Shown one piece after another: positions 1-12,070 of a DNA stretch of 64,000 bases. Source of the stretch: Nymphalis io (Eukaryota > Arthropoda > Insecta > Lepidoptera > Nymphalidae); the NCBI RefSeq assembly GCF_905147045.1, contig NC_065908.1, positions 10,168,001-10,232,000 on the forward strand. The letters run 5' to 3'. The notes below the pieces were generated by a model. It was not told where the DNA came from. It was given only the letters and a program-made list of their open reading frames with translations, and searched no databases. How positions within the stretch are numbered: position 1 is the first letter of the stretch; each line of letters starts with the position of its first letter. Made by a program: the position numbers and the translations under genes.

Positions 1-1160
1 GATAACAGTATGATCGCCTCTGAGCCAAGAAGACTGAATATATTACTTTGTTCGTCTCACAGCGGAACAAGTTGGCTTATAGCGAAACTCGGAAAAGTTG
101 CTCGCTTATATATCATGTTTAAATCGAGGATACATTTTATTCCGGGAAATGGAAATATTCCCCGCGGACGGCAAAGAACTGTATGTACATTCCAATGCGT
201 TTAATGAAATTGTGGACAAAAACTATTCGAGCAATCATAATCGGGCAGCGTTTATTTTAAGACTACCTTTGTTTATTCAGTAATAAAAATTTTGTTGATA
301 ATAATTTTTAAAAAAACCCTTAAGAGTGTCAATTAAAGTTTAAAAACATTTGTTGCAATTTAACCTAATTATTTATATTGTTTCGCAAAATCATGAGCCA
401 GTTCTTAGATACCGGACCTGACTTCACATGTCGGTAGTAAGACTGAAGATTACTCGGAACAATTTGGTTTATAGCCGGCTCAACTAGATTACGAGCTACA
501 AAGGTACACTGTACTCACTACGTACCTATGGTTATAAAGTCCTTTGTATTTAGTTTCACACCTGTTATATCGAAAGCAACGTACATACATATTACGCCTA
601 TATCAATAGTTTACGTAATTCTTTCCACAGAGTGAACTTTTTCAGAAAACATTACTTTTCTAGCGCCTTTTGTTAAATTAAATGTTTTGTAAATAAAGTA
701 TACGTTCTGTTTTATATTGTTTCAAAACAATAGAAAAGTAATTAATTGAACTGATAAGAGAAAACCTATCTTAGCGAAACGTGCATACGTCTTGCACGTT
801 TTGCTATTTTACTTTTAAAAATATTTTAACGTTTCAATTTCATAAACACACACAAAAACACTAAGCCCTGTATAGTTTCGAAGTTGCCAAGACGCTGCAC
901 TCTACAGAACAATTTCTCAATTAGTTCTCAGTAAAACTGGCGACCTCACCGTGATAAGAACGTCGGACGACCCTCAGAGTTATCGACTGAGACCTGAACT
1001 TCGCGCAACCCGAGTTTCGAGTTTTTGTCTCGAGTTTCAAACCGAGTGCTTATAGTCTAAAATTAATGTCAAAGAAAACTTTATAACACTAAGAATTGCA
1101 TTGCAGTGCAAAAATAATATACATACAAACAAAGATTTTAGAAACCTACATATTATATCT
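1..1160. other. AT-rich non-coding stretch
   Basis: No repeat family, exon or RNA gene is recognised here. The two short frames near 10-283 have no recognisable domain and sit in AT-rich sequence, so I treat them as chance. Around 1005-1045 the heptamer CGAGTTT and close variants recur several times, a small local repeat of unknown meaning. Confidence 0.5.
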
Positions 1161-1161
1161 A

Positions 1162-1366
1162 CTGCCTCGTTGGTCTATTAGATAGCTTATAAGGTCGCAG
1201 ACCCCAAAGTCCTGGGTCCAGCCACCCCTCGGAAAGCACGTAAACCTTTGCTACTGCTTCTGAAATCTTTCTGATCGTGTCTGATTGTCCAATCGGATTA
1301 TGAAACCGAAGGAAAAGAAAGTGCAATTATAGTGCGCACACATATGACCCGTGCAGTTGACTCATA
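1162..1366 (+). mobile_element. SINE family D, internally deleted copy
   Basis: The head (CTCGTTGGTCTATTAGAT...) and the later block with GGAAAGCACGTAAACC, CTGATCGTGTCTGATTGTCC and the GTGCGCACACAT tail match the longer copies at 12.07 and 36.69 kb. The segment just after the tRNA-like B box is missing. The tRNA-like head, the decay and the absence of an ORF fit an old SINE insertion. No clean target duplication is visible. Confidence 0.7.
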
Positions 1367-1748
1367 CAATTAACATTATTTTTAATAAGATATTTTTCTA
1401 AATAAAAATCAGGTAACCAATATCGAATCGAAAGTATTTAGTACTGTATGTTTTTGTTGTTATATCCCTCCGTCTCTATCGAGTGTAAGGTGAAGTAACG
1501 GGAGTTAAATAAACACAAACTGAATCAGAACTAATTAAAGTTAACGAAGGATTCAAGCGCTCGTCGATTTCACTGTAAAGCGACCACACACCACTAACAA
1601 GATTAAATTAACTCAGTCGAGTTTACACTTCGAAATTATTTTAAATGAGATAATATTTATTAAATTAGATAATGCGACGGCTAATAAATAATTCATTACG
1701 ACGTAAATACGTTATTTATATTAATCTTTAGTATTCAGAAGCTAAAAC
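1367..1748. other. Unclassified AT-rich sequence
   Basis: I see no recognisable repeat or coding sequence here. The stretch separates a SINE D from a degenerate SINE A. Confidence 0.4.
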
Positions 1749-2005
1749 AGGCGGGCAAATTGCTGGTTCGAACCCGTGCAAGTTACATTTTCATTTACTT
1801 AATTTGTATTTATAATAAATTTTATGCTCAGCGGTGAAGTATAACATCGTCAAGGAAACTGCATGTATCGGATGAAATTCTGCGAGTATCTTCACTAACT
1901 AACCTAAACCGTATTGTTTTAAGCTTCAAACTTAACCTTCTTAACCTTCTAATCAAGATCAAAGGACTTCTGCCTTGCGGTAGTATATAACAGGCTGTTA
2001 CTTAC
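1749..2005 (+). mobile_element. SINE family A, heavily decayed copy
   Basis: Recognisable landmarks in order are a B-box-like GGTTCGAACCCGTGCAAG, the TTTCATTTACTTAATTTGTA block, a GGTGAAGTATAACATCGTC block corresponding to GGTGAAGGAAAACATCGTG in good copies, and the GGCTGTTACTTACT end. The A-box part of the head is lost. Order and spacing match the intact copy at 48.72-49.03 kb, so this is the same family at greater age. Confidence 0.55.
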
Positions 2006-2466
2006 TTTCTTTGAGACAATTTTTACTCAAAACGAAATATTAAAGTGTAAAAATATAACCAAAAGCTTTTAATCTTACAAACTGACACTCGCGATGGAAG
2101 GTGTTTACAAATAATCGATTCAGCCACACAACACCTGCAGCCGTCATGCGGCTGAAACTTACCGATTATATATGAAAAAAGGTATTTTAAAATGTTTTAC
2201 TATTGTTCCAATACAAGTAAATGGATAAAGCGTGAAGGTTTAAGTCAGGATTAGATTTCATAATTGGGTGATAAGTTTTTAATTGGACAGAAAATTCAAA
2301 TAATAAGAGTATGCGCGCTGAGATAAAGTATGTAGATCTGAAACAAAGAAAAAAACGAAGAATCCGAGAATCACCGTTGACTTCAAGGGTATAATTTGTG
2401 GTAACAATTCAGTTCGCAGCGGTGATTCGATCACGTTGAGTGAAATTTGTCACTCTACCAATCCCC

Positions 2467-2525
2467 GGTGCAGCAGCGTGGTGACATTACTTTTAAGCCT
2501 CCTAAAAAGGAAAAGCGAACTTTGC
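2467..2525 (+). repeat. Possible SINE A 3' fragment
   Basis: The short string GCAGCAGCGTGGTGACATTA followed by a CTCCTAAAAAGG block resembles the GGAGCAGCGTGGTGGAATAA / CCTCAAAAAGAGG part of SINE A. It is only about 60 bases and could be coincidental. Confidence 0.3.
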
Positions 2526-2555
2526 AATTGTTTTTAATTCTCTTACTAGTATTTA

Positions 2556-2631
2556 TCATCATCATCAAAAGCAGCCAATCATTGTCCACTGCTGATAATA
2601 GGCCTCTCCCAAGGTGCGCTAAAGCTCCCGG
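2556..2631 (-). mobile_element. 76-bp RTE-type LINE 3' end with 12-bp target duplication
   Basis: On the minus strand this encodes an end like RTLGE-YYQQW-MIG, the same C-terminal block as the RTE piece near 34.02-34.08 kb (RTLGETYVQQWTTIG). It ends in a GATGATGATGA tract, as RTE 3' ends do. The insertion is bounded by a perfect 12-bp direct repeat, TACTAGTATTTA, at 2544-2555 and 2632-2643. This is a very short, 5'-truncated insertion whose both ends can be read directly. Confidence 0.8.
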
Positions 2632-2643
2632 TACTAGTATTTA

Positions 2644-3135
2644 AAATACTATAAATTCAACTGAAGGTAAAATAGCTATTTAATAATACTATTTCGCAAA
2701 ACGCAGAACTTTGTTTTTAAGTACATACGATTTTAAAAAACCTAGAAGAATTGTCATATGTATGAAGCTTTGACACGCGCTTTACACGAAAACAAAAGTG
2801 GTAAAGAAATCTTGTAATCACATTTGTATATAAGAGACACAAAGGAGCAATACGTTGTAGGCAATTCCCTCAATCTATTTAGGAGCTCGTATGACACGTT
2901 CCGTCAAATTCGTTCAGGATTACGCAGCATATTCAATATTGCGAAAAAAGCCCTTTCCTGTATTTCGGGTAATACAACTACATACTTCAAACTGATCCGC
3001 TATTCCAGGAATAATTTATAGACTATTTCATATGACTGATGTTTGTAACATTATCGAAAATATGTCCTTCCAAAACTAAGATGTATATTATATTCCACGA
3101 ATTCCTTTGTATTTACAAAAGTTATATTATCGCTA
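2644..3135. other. AT-rich non-coding stretch
   Basis: No repeat family or exon is recognised. A 65-codon frame at 2824-3021 has no recognisable motif and is treated as chance. Confidence 0.4.
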
Positions 3136-3343
3136 ATTTACCGCAAAACAGCAGTACTTATTATAGTTGTTTCGGTTTGAAGGGTGAGTGAGCCAGTGTA
3201 ATTACACAAGGGACATAAAATCTTAGTTCCCAAGGTTAGTGACGCATTGGCGATGTAAGCGATGGTTAACATTTCTTACAATGCCAAAGGGCGTTAGTGA
3301 CCACTTACCATCACGTGGTCGTCCGCCAACCTATACTATAATT
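3136..3343 (+). mobile_element. SINE family B, 5'-truncated
   Basis: The copy starts inside the element at TTACCGCAAAACAGCAG. It runs through GGTTTGAAGGGTGAGTGAGC, TTCCCAAGGTTAGTGACGC and GATGTAAGCGATGGTTAACA to the 3' hairpin CCACTTACCATCACGTGG and a CTATACTATAA end. The first part of the family consensus (GGTAGGGCTTTGTGCAAGC...) is absent. No ORF is expected. Confidence 0.85.
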
Positions 3344-4415
3344 GTCTGAAACTGAAAATATGTCATTCCGTACTGTCAAATTATATCGATTAAATAAAGC
3401 GAGGGGGGCAATGAGGATTACAATTACATACAAACAATTGATATTTTTAAACTTTACATAAATATAAAATGTTCATATATTCCCTTTCAACATACAACAC
3501 ATTAATGACGTTGTTCCTTGTTGTTTATTTATTCGTAAAGCGGCAGGAGCGTTGCTCTTCTGCCCCCTAGTGACTGGCCTCCACCGTCTAATGCGCTGTT
3601 GTTCGAGATTACGATCTAAAAAATTCTGACGGCCGTCTATTGCAGAAATAACTAAACTTATTCAAAATTATACCAATTCAGTTTTACTTTCAAATTATAA
3701 TGCGTAGTAATTAAACTGACCGTGAAGAGTTATTAATATTTTTTTATTAAAATCAATATATTTTTATTTTAAAGATAAAATTTAAAAAACAAGAAAATTA
3801 TGTAAAAGCAAACAAAAAATTGATGTGTTTTAAGAGATGGTATATTAATGAAAAGTGTATCATTCCACATTCTCTTTAGAGTAGCGTAAACGGTAATGAT
3901 GTTTACCGCGGCGAGTGCGACGCTCTCGTCGGGTTTTTGTTCACGAGGGAGACGCGAGCGTCGCGCCTCGAGAGCGCTCCGTCTCGAGGCGCTGTTGATC
4001 ATCAACGTGACGGAAATGTTGAGATATAATTGCTAGTATGGTTTTACTTTTCTCGCAAAATGTGTAATAAAAAAAAAACACTTTCTCTATGAATTAAAAA
4101 ATAAATAGAAAATATATATATATTATATATAGTTCGAGCACATGACAAGTGCAGCCAGGTGCGTCAAATGAGACAAACTAAATACCAGTACAGTTTGTCC
4201 GATTGGTCGATGTGTATGTTTACTGTTCCGTTCTAACTAAGTTAACGTAAACTTACTCAAAAAGTTTTATATAAACGCAAAATTATCTAATTTTATAATA
4301 TTGGAATAGATTGATAACAATGATGATTATGGCTATGTCTAATAGTCGAGAGATTTATATCAATTTATTTACTTCATATCTATACTATAGAAATGTAAAT
4401 CTTATATATTATATT
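3344..4415. other. Non-coding stretch with a GC-rich hairpin island
   Basis: Mostly AT-rich. Two GC-elevated islands stand out: about 3531-3640, which I could not classify, and 3895-4010, which contains many CG dinucleotides and the perfect inverted repeat listed separately. No exon or repeat family is recognised. Confidence 0.4.
3963..3992. repeat. Perfect GC-rich inverted repeat (11-bp arms)
   Basis: GCGCCTCGAGA at 3963-3973 is the exact reverse complement of TCTCGAGGCGC at 3982-3992, with an 8-base spacer. It lies within a CG-dense patch in an otherwise AT-rich region. It may be a hairpin or a palindromic protein site; no function is assigned. Confidence 0.85.
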
Positions 4416-4669
4416 ACTGGTGGTAGGGCTTTGTGCAAGCTCGTCTGGGTAGGTACCACCCACTCATCAGATATTCTACCGCAAAACAGCAATACTTGAT
4501 ATTGTTGTGTTCCGGTTTGAAGGGTGAGTGAGCCAGTGTAATTACAGGCACAAGGGACATAAAATCTTAGTTCCCAAGGTTGGTGGCACATTGGCTATAA
4601 GCGAAGGTTGACATTTCTTACAATGCCAATGTCTAAGGGCGTTTGGTGACCACTTACCATCAGGTGGCA
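4416..4669 (+). mobile_element. SINE family B, near full length
   Basis: The copy begins ACTGGTGGTAGGGCTTTGTG and contains GTAGGTACCACCCACTCATC, ATTCTACCGCAAAACAGCA, GGTTTGAAGGGTGAGTGAGC and TTCCCAAGGTTGGTGGCAC. The 3' hairpin CCACTTACCATCAGGTGG is present, after which it stops short of the usual GCTCGTCCGCC end. I see no tRNA B box, so the head of this family is not clearly tRNA-derived. Confidence 0.9.
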
Positions 4670-6380
4670 TTAAAAATTAAAATATTTTATTATATTATAT
4701 CATATACTATGCCATATCTATTCCAATATATTTACTGAAAGCCTTCAATACAGTATGTTGTGTGAATACACATAAGATGTTTTGTTTGTGTAGTTCGGTT
4801 TGCGTGAACGTTTATCTTCGTCCATCAGTTTGCAGATACATTTTCACGTTACGGTCGACCGTCGAATAGTTTGTTTACGTTAAACTCAACCGTATCTAGG
4901 TTATACATTTAGATTTAGTGTTATTTTAACAGCAAATATTACTCTAAAGTTATTATAAAATTACTTTTTGAAGAAACATGTTCAACAGCTATAAAGTCTA
5001 TACGGTAAGAGTACCACTTCAGAACTGATCAACCCATTATTCTGATACGTTTTGCAGTATTATAAATTCCATGTATATCATCATTTTCTGAAATCATATA
5101 CTTTTAAACTACAAACACACACAATACAATCGCGAACCAGAAATGACAGTTCGTTTCGTCGTCGCGAGTATCGGGTCACGAGAACAAAAGCGGTAAATAA
5201 TTTCGGAGTAGAGTGGCGTTATAGACCCGACCTCTCCGGCCGCTGTAATTAAAAAACTTTCAAGATTATTTTCATTAGAGAGTATCTTCTTCTATTTTCT
5301 GCGCGCCTAGTGTTTGTCTCGCACGTAACGAACTTTCCTTGTTCGGACTTATTTGTTACCTCCAACTTGGACGAAGGAGCGGACTCGTTGTTTATTAATA
5401 TTATACGCTGGGTTTTCTGAAATTCGAAGTAATACCAAAAACAATTTATAACACGACTCAAATTTTAATAAAGCCTTTATTTCCTTAATCAAATTACATA
5501 CATTTTATATCTGGTTAATTTTAATTCATACGTTTTTATTTTGTTACAAATAAAAGTAAATATTAACAAAAAAATGTGTTCCCGTTATACACAAAAATAA
5601 TGACTCGATTTTTTTTCTAAATGTAAAAAAGTGAAACATTCTTCAAGGGTTTGGCAATAAATTACCCAAATCAGTTTAGTCGTTTCCGATGAATTGGTAT
5701 TACATCAAAATATAAATATATCGTCAGTTATAAATAAGTTAATATTCATAAGAATTACAACATATTTAAAAGAATTCCATAATTTTTATTTAAAAAAAAA
5801 ATTAAATATTAGGTAACAAATATAGCTTTTTTTAAACAAAATCTATTGAATCAATTATACATAGTTTTCAGCAGAGATATTTTCTAAATGCTGCAGCAAA
5901 AACACAACTAAGCCTTCAGTGGTTTAATTGTAACTGAAATCAAACAGAAAGAAGATCTGGAAGTAATTAGTAAGTTGGAGCGAGTAAGCGGTCCGCGCTA
6001 ATTAAAGGAAACCAGCCGTTTTAGCAAAACAACTTCTTGGCTTTTCTTGGCGTCCGCTCTTAGAAATAATGCAATCGCTTTATACGCCGCCTAAAGTTGA
6101 TTGCATTTATAAGAACTATATGAACTGATTAAATATTTATTAAATAAATTATGAATGAATTAGGTATATTTCAGATAATTATATTACGCATGTAAATATA
6201 TTTACGTGTTTATTCTTATATATTTTTTTTTCTTTTTTGGCCTTTGTGTTGTCTTCAGCTCAATCATTTAGGTGGTACCGGTTTATTTATTTATTCGTTA
6301 GGACAACTAACAAAATATACATTTATAAATTGTAATTAACTAACACATTTATTTCGTAATTTTTTTTTTTTAAGTTTAAG
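4670..6380. other. Non-coding stretch
   Basis: AT-rich with two GC-elevated unique patches (about 5130-5250 and 5930-6110). The second has several TAATTA-like motifs and no repeat signature. No exon, RNA gene or known repeat is recognised. Confidence 0.35.
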
Positions 6381-6381
6381 T

Positions 6382-6698
6382 CGAGATGGCCCATTGGTAA
6401 GAACGCGTGAATCTTAACCGATGAACGTGGGTACAAACCCGGACAAGAACCTCTGAATTTTCATGTGTCACTTAATTTCTGTTTATAATTCATCTCGTTC
6501 TTTTCGGTGAAGGAAAACATCGTGAGGAAACCTGCATGTATTTAATTTCATCAAAATTCTGCCACATGTGTATTCCGCCAACCCGCATTGAAGCAGCGTG
6601 GTGGAATAAGATCAAAACCTTCTTTAAAAAGGAATAGGAGGCCTTAGCCCAGCAGTGGGATATTTACAGTCTGTTACTGTTACTTGCTACTGCTACTT
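6382..6698 (+). mobile_element. SINE family A, full-length copy
   Basis: It has a tRNA-like head (CGAGATGGCCCATTGGTAAG A-box region; GGTACAAACCC in place of GGTTCAAACCC at the B box). It continues through GGTGAAGGAAAACATCGTGA, CCTGCATGTATTTAATTTCA and GCAGCGTGGTGGAATAAG to TTAGCCCAGCAGTGGGATAT. It ends in a short TTACTG/CTACTG repeat tail. The head resembles a Lys tRNA (CTT in the anticodon position), but the fold is incomplete and it is not a functional tRNA. Confidence 0.92.
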
Positions 6699-7446
6699 TT
6701 TTATATCATAGGCAGTCTCGGCATTCATCAATAGCATATTACATTGTCTTTGTATATTACATATGTATGTATTTATATCGAATAACATTGTATATAAAAA
6801 AGATTAAAATTGAGACATGTAAACAGTTATAGTTAAGTATAGTTTCAAATCCAGTTGTAAGTTATGGCTCGAATATACTACTAAGACATGTATTTATAAG
6901 TACTATTCATATAAGTACCTGCTTATTATACCAAAGCGACGGTAAACTCTCCACAACTGAGCACATGTCTATTCTCGTTTTACTGCAAACAGTGTTTAGG
7001 TCTTAATCCACAAAGCTGTTCCATTGCATTTCAGTATATAGAGGCTTAGCTTTGATAATAATAATGTATTCCTAGGCATGCAGACTCGCACGATATTTCC
7101 TTTACTACAGAAAACGGATGAATTAGTCACAAAGATTAAACCGGGCACTCATTAATGTATTATTATTCAAAATTCTTATTAAATTCCTTAAAATTTCCCA
7201 ACTTTAATTCACATTTGTTTAAGGGATAAAACATGCCAACTAATATTTATTTTAAAAAACCCGAATCGTTGATGTTTACGATTTTCGTGGAGATTTTATG
7301 AGCGAACATACTTATCAATATCAATAAATCAAAACGAGCATTAAAGTAAGCGGTTGGACGATACTGCAGATACATCTGTGAGATACGAGTTACGGGCCAT
7401 TGCCAGCTAATGTGTATTGGAAGACGATTGGATTATATATTCCATA
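6699..7446. other. AT-rich non-coding stretch
   Basis: Nothing recognisable by eye; no repeat family or exon signature. Confidence 0.35.
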
Positions 7447-7467
7447 TTATATATATATATATATATG
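7447..7467. repeat. (AT)n microsatellite
   Basis: About ten AT dinucleotides lie just outside the 3' end of the minus-strand SINE B. Confidence 0.9.
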
Positions 7468-7472
7468 TAATA

Positions 7473-7736
7473 TTATAGGTAGGCAGATGAACATATGGGT
7501 CACCAGATGGTAAGTTTTCACCAAGGCCCATAGACATTGGCATTGCAAGAAATGTTAACCATCGCTTACATCGCCAATGCGCCACCAGCCTTGGAAACTA
7601 AGATGTTATATCTCTTACGGCTCACTCACCCTTCAAACCAGAACACAAAAATAGCAAGTACTGCTGTTTTGCGGTAGAATATCTGATGAGTGGGTGGTAC
7701 CTACCCAGACGAGCTCGCACAAAGCCCTACTACTAG
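7473..7736 (-). mobile_element. SINE family B, near full length
   Basis: The reverse complement starts AGTAGGGCTTTGTGCGAGC and contains GTAGGTACCACCCACTCATC, TACCGCAAAACAGCAGTACT and TTCCAAGGCTGGTGGCGC. It ends through the hairpin region and a CTATAATAT tail. The hairpin arm has changes (ACCAGATGGTAAG on the plus strand), so the stem is weakened in this copy. Confidence 0.9.
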
Positions 7737-10577
7737 TAAAATGTTTAATATTAAACTCTTAATGAAATGTATCTACGCGTACGTTAGTTGCTTTTGTTTA
7801 ATTTGCACTTCCTGATATAATTTCTTAAGAGTAGTAGAACCCATTATTAAATATTTAACAGAGCGGTGGATAAACTTGTAACAAATTTGCAAAGTTTACG
7901 TTGATCGAAGAAGATCAATTACTTGCAGCTTAAGATTCTATTAAAGAATTGCTCAGGATAAATTGCTTAAAGTCTTATTGAAATATTTTAACGCTTGAAA
8001 TAATTAATCGAAATAAGTTAATATTAATAGGTACATGTCAAATAGTGCACGGTAATAACTGTCATATGTTTATGATTAAGTGGTACCGGCAGAAATGACG
8101 CCAAATGATTGATACTTGAAAGCGAGACTAATTCGTAGGAATCGTCGAAGTCTATAATTGAAAATGTAAACTATTATCGCTTTGTCGTATAAAGATTATT
8201 TTTTAAGCTGAATAATGGATTTCTAAGCTGATTTATTTAAGTTGTTGATATTTCATAGCCGATAATAACCTAAGAGTAATCCCAAACGGGGGCAACTCTA
8301 ACTACGGCTCAGAAATATATTTTGAGAAAACCGATGTATTTCGAACGAAATATTCTTGACATTTTCGCTAATTAACAGTAATATAGCATGATGGATTAAA
8401 CCGCTTAATATGATTATATTTTACTTACAATGAATACATTTAGGTACTGTTACGTTATTAATTACGTAAATACTTAAGTTAATTTTCAATTGAAATAAAA
8501 TATGAATTATCAATTGTTTATCAGATACAAACATACCTATTGAAAATTTATATACCAAAGCAATAGTGAAAAATGGATGCTTTATTACACAAGTGATATA
8601 AAACACATATTGCAACAATAATAACGTCGTTAGCACCAAAAATAAACCGTGAAATAAAACTGAAATCACAATAAAACTTCTTAAGCCCGTAAAAGTATAG
8701 ACGGGCAAGGCATTAAATAAAGAGTGGCGCGCGTTATGACCCGTGAACGGGTTGTAAAAATGGTGATTTTATCTGGATCACGTGAATGTGGAGGGCTTCG
8801 AGAGCCTGCACTCGACCTGCGAGTCAGGTCAAAACAGGCGGACAAACTAGTAACACTACACTTGTTAGTTATCATATATTATTATTTTTATAATGATAAT
8901 TTATTTATTTTAATTAGAAGGCTAGCTATTGAAAACCTTATAACTAAAATAATAAAGCACAGTTTTTAGGTAATATAATTATAAGCAGAGACCAAGCGCT
9001 GACTTACGAAAAAAAATCAAACTTGACTCGCCTATAATGGAACTCTACTAGTTCGTAAAAACCGTTGAACCGCAGCCTTTATTCCGCACGTCCCATAGAG
9101 CAATAATTTAGTGAAGCAAATTTGTCGCCGGACCTCGTCTAATAGTTGCTGAATCAAATATTACAGCAGAGATTTTCATTCAACCCGTCACGATACCCTT
9201 ATCCGCGTGATATCGCTAGATTCCGAATTAGAGCGAGACGAGCGAGGAAAAAATAAAAGAGAATTACCCACTGTTCGTCTTGGAAATGAACGCCCCGAGG
9301 GGAAAATGTGAGTTATCTCCATAAATAGTGTCGGGGGATGATTTATATCGGACGTCAGGGTTTGAGAGGCCGCAACGTGACAAATGAGATCCGTACCCGG
9401 CCTAAGCCCTCAGTGTTAATCACAAATTTAAGCTTGTTAGAGTTACCTTGGCAACTTTACCGTATCATATTCACATTATAAATTGACCAAACAACTTTAT
9501 AGCATTGATTCGCAAGGGCTCTCGCGAATCGGCAGTAATATTAAATTGGTTTTACTGAATATCAAGAACAGATGTTGCCCCCATAAGTTACTTATTCCGT
9601 ATGTAATTTTGTTTTATAAGAACTCATCGAAGCGGGCGGATACCTACCAGGGCAACATAAGGCGCACGCAGTGGGCTGTCAAAATAACTCGCACGTAATA
9701 CGAAAAGTGAATGCAGGTAGGCGCGATGTGAGTTTCACGCCCGAACGCACAACCTGTCTATAATATAATGATCACATCGACTGCCACTTTTTAGACTCGA
9801 CGCACTTACATATTATAAACATGAAAATATAAATAAATATAAAACGGCGTCCTAAACCATTTTAATAGTTACTTTGAGAAAATATTTTCTATTCATTCGA
9901 AAACAGCAGCAATGCAATTATGATCACTGTAGATAGCAGTTCATCAAAAGTTCGATTTGTTCAGCAATTTACCGGAGGAACTAGGGCAGCGGCTAATCAA
10001 ATTCTTAACAATCCGCCGCCTGTTCGCAGCAAATATCGCTTTTGGTATGTCGTTACATGAGGCAAACGTAACATTGTTTAGCGTCGCAAAATCAAACACT
10101 ATCCTTGATATAACACATACACTAACACGCAACTAACACGATTACACGAAACCTCTTGTATAGTTCCAACACTACACACTCAGTCTTAGAATCAACAGCT
10201 GACACGAACTATACACGGAACTACATTATTTTAGGTCCAAGATATTTCTTACTATTATACCAACTTTTGAGATTGATAAAACATACCCACGTGCGACAAT
10301 GACAATGCTGAAGTACATTTAATATCGCAGTGGGCATTGATAGTATTTAAAAAAAAATCCTTTTTTTTATCAAAATTATAAAATGTTAACATTTGTATTG
10401 AATTTATTAAAATATAGTTTTTTTATTAATTTGAACTGTACGTAATATATAAAAAAATTACAACTGTATTTTTTTTCAAAGCATAAATCTCACTGAATTA
10501 TAAAGTAATTGTTCATGTTTAAAGAATTAAATTCTGAGTTTCTAAAACCGATCAAAGTCAAATTAACTTATTTAATC
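7737..10577. other. Long non-coding stretch with a unique GC-elevated island
   Basis: No exon, RNA gene or repeat family is recognised. About 9050-9420 is clearly less AT-rich than its surroundings, looks single-copy within the window, and carries no long ORF. It could be a conserved non-coding element. The 95-codon minus frame at 8421-8708 is rich in hydrophobic residues only because the DNA is AT-rich; I do not call it a gene. Confidence 0.35.
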
Positions 10578-10740
10578 TGAAGCGTCAATAGCGCAATGGT
10601 TTTCGCCCAGCGATGTAAAAGTCGCAAGTCGATCCTCGGTCCTTGGGCTGTTGCCGTCCCCACTCCTAAGTAATTTATATACGCGTAATTGGAGATTAAT
10701 AGTAAATAGGAATATTAGAAATTCCTTCCTTCCTTCCTAA
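10578..10740 (+). mobile_element. SINE family F, tRNA-headed, single copy
   Basis: The head GCGTCAATAGCGCAATGGTT looks like a tRNA A box, and AAGTCGATCCTCGG sits where a decayed B box would be. A body with TGGGCTGTTGCCGTCCCCAC and TAATTGGAGATTAATAG follows, then a TTCC repeat tail. I recognise this layout from other lepidopteran SINEs. Only one copy is present here, so the boundaries are approximate. Confidence 0.6.
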
Positions 10741-12058
10741 AAACGGGTATTTATAATATTCTTTTAAAACAAAATAAAAGAATAGCGAGCGGTCGATTGC
10801 AACCCATGATGTAATAGGCGACCTTTGAGCGCTAAGATTAAAGGCAAATTATTTAATACGACTTTGAACAGCGTTTCAGGTAAACAAAGAAAATTTTGCT
10901 TAGAATATTTTTTTCATACTAGAAAATTATTCAGTAAACATAACTTGAGGGTATTTTACAGTTGCTATGCAAACAATTCTTAAGAGCTCTTTTAAAGTTC
11001 TGTAAGAAAGTTCTTAACAAACAAGTATATATAATCAAGAAACAAATTATATACTACGCGATCTCTATGTCCTTACCTTACTTAAGCAGGATACCTAATC
11101 TAACCGCTAATATGTGAAAGTTCTATACAAAGAGGATTAATATTTTTTACATTGAATCTGAAGAATACACAGAAAACTTAATTAATACAACTGCACTGTA
11201 TATTCAGAACAGCGACCACACGCAAACAACAAAAATAATATTAAGCTAATCTTACTAAATTATTAGTCAAAAATACTCATTCAGACCGGCAGTGTGACCC
11301 GTTAACGTTAATAATATGTATTTTACAATTATTATTATTATTATTTACAAATGCGAAAGTGCTTTCACGTCTTACCAACTAAGCGGATCATTATAAACTT
11401 TTCCATACAACGTGTACGAAAAAATTCATAATAGTCAGTGGTGCACAAAAGGACATAAGGTTAGTAGCACCACTTTTCCCCTCGTGCGCGGGCGAAATCG
11501 CGGGCGGAAACTAATGTATATATAATCGAATCGCATAATGACACAAAACAGTAGCAATACAAACAAACGCAAGTGCTGTTAAAACCACTCTGCGTACACA
11601 TATACAGGTTCATTTCACGAGCCAGTGCTCCCAATCCTGACTAGATCAAACGAGGACTGGTCCGTTCCGATAACGACAAAACGGTCCAAGGGGCTTACTG
11701 ATAATACCTACAGCGACTTATATGGGATATTGTATCACTCGCAGATAAGAAATGTATCGCAGTAAAAACCGATTCGAATGGGATTCCTTTACATGTGCTG
11801 TTTTATTATTTATTCTATTGCCAAATCTATTATACATATTGCTATGAATAGTTAATTTTCATTTTTATTAATATCTTGTGTACATACATATAAATAAAAT
11901 GTATTTTTATATATATTTATTTTTATAAGGGAAGCGTTACAATTATCGCGTATTTCTGATAACGTGTCTCATATAATGTTACTTCTATATGTTGCTGTAT
12001 AGTATAGTTAGTACATGTAACTTAATTGGTGAATTTAACAATATTGACTTTATTGCAG
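10741..12058. other. AT-rich non-coding stretch
   Basis: Nothing recognisable except the possible Helitron 3' end at 11484-11514, listed separately. Confidence 0.35.
11484..11514 (+). repeat. Possible Helitron 3' terminal remnant
   Basis: The string GTGCGCGGGCGAAATCGCGG followed by GCGGAAACTAATG resembles lepidopteran Helitron 3' ends, which carry a GC-rich hairpin shortly before CTAGT. Here the final CTAG is CTAA, and no matching 5' end is visible upstream. The call rests on a single short motif. Confidence 0.35.
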
Positions 12059-12070
12059 TAACGGTAGAAT

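Noticed and set aside
8421..8708. 95-codon hydrophobic frame that looks like a membrane protein
   Set aside because: AT-rich DNA yields Phe/Ile/Leu-rich frames by chance. There is no domain, and no exon context that I could recognise.
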